Notes under the pieces: model-generated | Databases searched by the model: none | What the model was told of the DNA's origin: nothing | Seen by the model: only the letters and a program-made list of their open reading frames with translations | Origin: Polyangium sp. 15x6 | GTDB lineage: Bacteria > Myxococcota_A > Polyangia > Polyangiales > Polyangiaceae | Assembly: GCF_029960785.1 (NCBI RefSeq) | Contig: NZ_JASBQE010000069.1 | Span: 1 to 64,000 of the forward strand | Reading direction: 5' to 3' | Length of the DNA: 64,000 nt | Shown: positions 60,461 to 64,000 of the stretch, one piece after another | How the letters are laid out: each line of letters begins with the position of its first letter | Position numbering within the stretch: position 1 is the first letter of the stretch | Program-made: the position numbers and the translations under genes

Positions 60461-62566
60461 TCAGGGTTCGTCGATATCGAAGCTCGCCGGCACGAGGGAG
60501 AAGGCCCCGCTGGTGCTCGCGCCGCCGATGTACTTGTGGCCATCGATCACCCGCGGGCTGATCGACATCGCCGCGGAAATCGTGGCGATGTTGCATTTGC
60601 CCATGAGGTCGCGCAGCTTCGCGAACGACTGGCTGAACAGCGGGGTCGCCGGGTCGAAGGCGCCGCTCTGCTGGGCGATTTGCTTCCCGCCGACGTACAC
60701 CACGAGTCTGTAGCTCGCCGTGGTCAGGCCGTCGTAACCCGCCTCGAAATCGAGCTTCACCGGATCGTCCTTGCTCACGTACTGGTAGACGCCGCACGCC
60801 GAGGTCAAGGGCTGCCCATTGACCAGGAAGCTCAGGAACTTCACGCGGCAAGGCGCATTCTCGATGAAGATCTTCCGCGAGAAGACCCCCACGACGACGC
60901 CGCTCGCGTCGAGCAGCGAGATCTCGAGCGTGTGCAGGCCGTTCGGCAGGCTCGTCGTATTGAGGAGCGCGCCGATGTGCGCGTTGTACCAGAGATCGCC
61001 CGGCACGCGAACCGGATAGCAACCCGTCCGCGAGCCCACCGTCTCCGCCGCGACCGCTTTCGGCTCGAAACGCTGGAGCGACGAGCTCCATTTGAGGTCG
61101 GTGAAGCCGGCCGTGATCTGACGGGTCACGCCGTCCTTGATGAACCGGACCTGGAAGTAGCGATGGCCGTCCTGATAGGCCTTCGCGTGGTTCAGCATGA
61201 ACTGCAACGTTCCGCCGAAGGGCACGTCCGCGACCTTGAAGAAATACCCGCCGAGGTCCATCGTATTCGCGAGGCCGCTCTTCTCCCCGCTCTGGATGAT
61301 GGACTGGAACGGGACGAACCCGATGCCGAGCGGCACGTCGAGGCCGATGGGCAATCCGGTATTGAGATCGCCGATGCCGACGCTGCTCGTCATGACAATC
61401 CGCGTGGACGTGATGACCTCGACGCTGCGGGGCTCTCCGGCGGTCGTGACGCCTTCGAGCAGGTCTTGCACATCCGTCGGATCGGCGAGGGAAATCCGGA
61501 TCAGCTTGTTGCCATTCGCGGGCACGGCCGCGTCCTCGCCCACGGAGACGAGAAGAGCGCTCTGCTCCTCGTCGGCCCACGAAAGCGAGCCCACGGGGCC
61601 GCTCAGCGAAACCACGGGGTTTGTATCGTATTCGACCTTCATTTCGACGAGATTCAGCCGGCCCGTGTAGATCGCGTTGTTGTCGCTGCGGCTGAAGTAG
61701 ACGCGGGAACTCCCCGCCTCCTTCTTGAGCGCGACGCCCTGGATACCGCTCAGGGGGGCGTGCTCGAGTAGATTGAAGACGTTGCCTGCATTGTTGATGT
61801 CGGAATCGACGGCCACGAGGGTGCTCCCATCCGCGACGAGGAGCATGCGGCTATCCGGCTCGAACACCATCTGCTGCGGGGAAGCGAGGCCTTCCGCGAT
61901 GGTGAAGGGCGAGGACCCGAAGGCGGGTTTCGCCGTGTTGGTGGAGGAGGCGACGTACACGCAACCTTCACCGAAGCTGTTCTGGCCGCACACATAGGCG
62001 GTGGTTTCGGACGAGGTGGACGTCAGGATCAAGTCCGTCGGCGAGCCGAAGCCGCTGCCGAGCTCGACCGGATCGTTCTTCGTCCGGTACGTCGTCCAGT
62101 CCATCACGGTATTGCCCATACCGTCTTTGTAGATACGGACCTTGGCGAAATTCCCTTCGCTGGTCTTGACGGCATAGACGTTCCCCGTGGTGGAGGTGCC
62201 CGGCTCGGCGAGCGCGGTGTCGTTGATCGTCATCTGCGAGAGCATATCGGGCGAGATGCCCGCGAAGCCCTCGGAAGGCAGGGTCGTGATCAAGGCGATC
62301 CGGGCGGATCCGATCGCCTGGAGGGCGCCGTTCGGGAAGGCGATGGTATTGCTCCACCGCACGTCGAAGCCCTCCGCGCGCACGTCGAGGTGATGGGTGG
62401 TGCTCTTGGTGATTCGCTTCGAGCCCTCGGCATCGACCTCCGAGGGCGTGACGCGCACGCGGCTCAGCTTGCCGTCGTCGCTGACGAAATGAACGTAGGG
62501 AAGTCGCGGATCGTAGAAGGTGCCACGGGCGCCGGAGAGCGCCTTGATGGGATCATACGTTGCCAT
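60461..62566 (-). CDS. Large beta-propeller (NHL/WD-like) protein with C-terminal beta domains
   Basis: The product is 701 residues. The first ~450 residues alternate strands in blade-like units (DPRLPYVHFVSDDGKLSRVRVTP, GLASPQQMVFEPDSRMLLVADGSTLVAVDSD, GIQGVALKKEAGSSRVYFSRSDNNAIYTGRL), fitting a propeller. The end holds two Ig-like or jelly-roll parts (GLHTLEISLLDASGVVVGVFSRKIFIENAPC, VKLDFEAGYDGLTTASYRLVVYVGGKQI). No signal peptide is visible at MATYDPIKALSG, so export would need another route. AAAGGAG precedes the ATG. Function unknown. Confidence 0.7.
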   Translation of the reverse strand: MATYDPIKALSGARGTFYDPRLPYVHFVSDDGKLSRVRVTPSEVDAEGSKRITKSTTHHLDVRAEGFDVRWSNTIAFPNGALQAIGSARIALITTLPSEGFAGISPDMLSQMTINDTALAEPGTSTTGNVYAVKTSEGNFAKVRIYKDGMGNTVMDWTTYRTKNDPVELGSGFGSPTDLILTSTSSETTAYVCGQNSFGEGCVYVASSTNTAKPAFGSSPFTIAEGLASPQQMVFEPDSRMLLVADGSTLVAVDSDINNAGNVFNLLEHAPLSGIQGVALKKEAGSSRVYFSRSDNNAIYTGRLNLVEMKVEYDTNPVVSLSGPVGSLSWADEEQSALLVSVGEDAAVPANGNKLIRISLADPTDVQDLLEGVTTAGEPRSVEVITSTRIVMTSSVGIGDLNTGLPIGLDVPLGIGFVPFQSIIQSGEKSGLANTMDLGGYFFKVADVPFGGTLQFMLNHAKAYQDGHRYFQVRFIKDGVTRQITAGFTDLKWSSSLQRFEPKAVAAETVGSRTGCYPVRVPGDLWYNAHIGALLNTTSLPNGLHTLEISLLDASGVVVGVFSRKIFIENAPCRVKFLSFLVNGQPLTSACGVYQYVSKDDPVKLDFEAGYDGLTTASYRLVVYVGGKQIAQQSGAFDPATPLFSQSFAKLRDLMGKCNIATISAAMSISPRVIDGHKYIGGASTSGAFSLVPASFDIDEP

Positions 62567-62986
62567 GCAATCGCTCCTTTCGAGCTGCAAGGACGAGCGC
62601 GCCCGAGGAGCCCCTGAAACAGGCCCCCGCGCGCCCGCCCTCGGCACGCCACCTGCCGGAAGGGCCGACAGGCGAATTACGTGCAAGGCTGATTGTGCAT
62701 TGCACGGGCGTCGATTGCAATACGTGCACGGGCCCGAGAATGTCCTAGCCTCCGCATTAAAATCCCCTGCCATCACCGCAATCGGGTCAGCTTTCTCCCA
62801 TTCCGCGCGCCCCCGCGTCCTCCCCAATACATCCAAGCCGCGTCGATGTGAACAATCGTCCCAACTCCCACGCTCGGATATTTCTCGCCCGCAGAATGAC
62901 GCGATTCGAGCGTGGGAAGCGCGCAGCGCATGCCGCGCGTGGTGCCTGGTAGGTGTCGAGACCAGCCGTGTGGTAGAGTCGCCCCG
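62567..62986. promoter_or_regulatory. Divergent intergenic region
   Basis: It lies between the propeller gene (minus) and the hydrolase gene (plus). No gene is supported. TACGTGCAAGG and TACGTGCACGG form a near-repeat about 42 bp apart (62678-62731), roughly four helix turns. An A/T-rich patch (GCATTAAAATCC, around 62755) could be a promoter part. Confidence 0.35.
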
Positions 62987-64000
62987 ATGATCGACTCGTT
63001 TCGTCTTGCGGCTCTCGCGGGCGTCGCGCTCGTGATGGCCGCTTGCATGCCGGCCGCGGCGCTCTCCGTCTCGCAACTTTCGTCATCCTCGAGCTCGCGT
63101 GGTTCGTCGCCGGCGACGCCGGCCGCTCCCGAGCGGACATTCGACGCGAAGCTCTCGGGCTACGCATATCCGTTCGAGGTCAAGACCTTCCCCGTGGCGT
63201 ACCGCGGGCGCTGGCTCGCGATGCGCTACATGGACGTGAGCCCCGCTCGTCCCAACGGCTCCACGGTGGTGCTCCTGCACGGCAAGAACTTCGTCTCCGC
63301 GTACTGGGAGCCCACGATGCGAGCGTTGCTCGACGAGGGGTACCGCGTCGTGGCGCCCGATCAAATCGGGTTCGGCAAGTCCTCGAAGCCGGCCGATTAT
63401 CCATTCATCTTCCAGGAGCTCGCGAGGAACACACATGCGCTGCTCGAATCCATCGGCGTGCCTCGCGCGTTCGTCGTCGGCCATTCCATGGGCGGCATGC
63501 TCGCCACGCGCTACGCGCTCATGTTCCCGGCAGCGACGGCGGGCCTCGCGCTCGTGAATCCGATCGGCCTCGAGGACTGGAAGACGGTGGTGCCGTACAA
63601 GCCCGTCGGGCAGGCCTTCGCGGACGAGTTCGCGCAGACGCCCGAGAAGATCCGCGAATACATGCGGACGAGCTACTTCGCGGGCGCGTGGGAGCCGAGC
63701 TACGAAAAGCTCCTCGAGCCCATCGCAGGCTTCACGCGCTCCCCCGACTACCGGACGGTCGCGTGGTGCTCGGCGGCGACGTTCGAGATGATCTTCACGC
63801 AGCCCGTGGTCTACGAATTCCCGCGCATCCGCGTGCCCACGCTGCTCGTCATCGGCCAGCGAGATCGCACCGCGATCGGCAAGGCGTGGGCGCCGAAGGA
63901 GCTCGCGTCCTCGCTCGGGAACTATCCCGAGCTCGGGCGCGCCGCGCAGCGCGCGATCCCAGGCTCGAAGCTCGTCGAGATCGAGGAGGCCGGACACCTC
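62987..64000 (+). CDS. Alpha/beta-hydrolase lipoprotein (3' end outside window)
   Basis: 338 residues are visible. Signal peptide with lipobox MAACM, then a Ser-rich spacer (SQLSSSSSSRGSS). The hydrolase fold has VVLLHGKNFVSAYWEP (oxyanion HG), nucleophile elbow VVGHSMGGMLATRYA, the acid in LLVIGQRDRTAIG, and the His near the window edge (EEAGHL). Triad Ser-Asp-His is complete. Probably an esterase or epoxide-hydrolase-like enzyme attached to the envelope. The ATG at 62987 follows directly on a plausible signal peptide. Only the last few residues are likely missing. Confidence 0.85.
   Translation, partial: MIDSFRLAALAGVALVMAACMPAAALSVSQLSSSSSSRGSSPATPAAPERTFDAKLSGYAYPFEVKTFPVAYRGRWLAMRYMDVSPARPNGSTVVLLHGKNFVSAYWEPTMRALLDEGYRVVAPDQIGFGKSSKPADYPFIFQELARNTHALLESIGVPRAFVVGHSMGGMLATRYALMFPAATAGLALVNPIGLEDWKTVVPYKPVGQAFADEFAQTPEKIREYMRTSYFAGAWEPSYEKLLEPIAGFTRSPDYRTVAWCSAATFEMIFTQPVVYEFPRIRVPTLLVIGQRDRTAIGKAWAPKELASSLGNYPELGRAAQRAIPGSKLVEIEEAGHL

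Overview
The window looks like a chromosomal segment of a high-GC myxobacterium, most likely of the Polyangium/Sorangium type. The reasons are the very high third-position GC, long open shadow frames opposite nearly every gene, many lipoproteins with Ser/Gly-rich or Cys-rich ectodomains, the 'Myxococcus Cys-rich repeat' GNGxxxxGEECDDGN, a zinc-ribbon/GYF membrane protein, a Ser/Thr kinase with a PEGA-like tail, and dispersed hairpin repeats. This placement is an inference from gene content; no rRNA or tRNA gene was found.

Left part (1-13.7 kb, all on the minus strand). A seven-gene run goes from 13720 down to 5915: zinc-ribbon/GYF protein, thioredoxin-fold lipoprotein without its cysteines, CX4CH lipoprotein, outer-membrane beta-barrel, CXXCH lipoprotein, second CX4CH lipoprotein, and a kinase-fold protein without catalytic residues. 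A second operon (5619-136) holds a Cys-rich lipoprotein, two di-haem peroxidase-like cytochromes and a beta-propeller-like lipoprotein. Many of these genes overlap by 4 bp (ATGA/GTGA), so both runs are probably co-translated. Together they look like envelope redox machinery.

Middle part (14-47 kb): a sigma54-type response regulator; two back-to-back GT-C glycosyltransferase paralogues; a PilZ/AMIN protein; DUF2325; mfd; a four-gene amidohydrolase/OM-protein/lipoprotein/HEAT operon; a FabH-family protein that lacks the Cys and His of the triad; a large inverted hairpin repeat between convergent genes; a pair of coupled radical-SAM genes, one fused to a methyltransferase; DUF697-like, halogenase-like and MOSC genes; ctaA; Cys-rich lipoproteins; an ArsA-family ATPase; and a very Ala-rich lipoprotein.

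Right part (47.2-59.5 kb) is an accessory region. A gene-poor stretch with tandem repeats and a frameshifted pseudogene comes first. A capsule-type pair follows (CpsB-like phosphatase and a WbpA-like UDP-sugar dehydrogenase). The last ~150 bp of the dehydrogenase gene then recurs twice downstream, in the same orientation and with nearly the same left edge, splitting the region into cargo blocks. Block 1 is an XRE-ImmA/IrrE protease gene plus a C39-like cysteine peptidase gene. Block 2 is a Cys-rich lipoprotein plus a truncated HEPN gene. After the last copy comes a tightly coupled three-gene operon of TPR-histidine kinase, stand-alone receiver and PIN-domain nuclease. A possible toxin-tail/immunity pair follows, and its own 3' end also recurs as a fragment at 53.7 kb. 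The best candidates for undescribed systems are the HK-receiver-PIN operon, the XRE-ImmA/IrrE + C39-like pair, and the repeated-3'-end accretion site.

The window ends (59.5-64 kb) with a hypothetical helical protein, a large beta-propeller protein, and an alpha/beta-hydrolase lipoprotein cut by the window edge.
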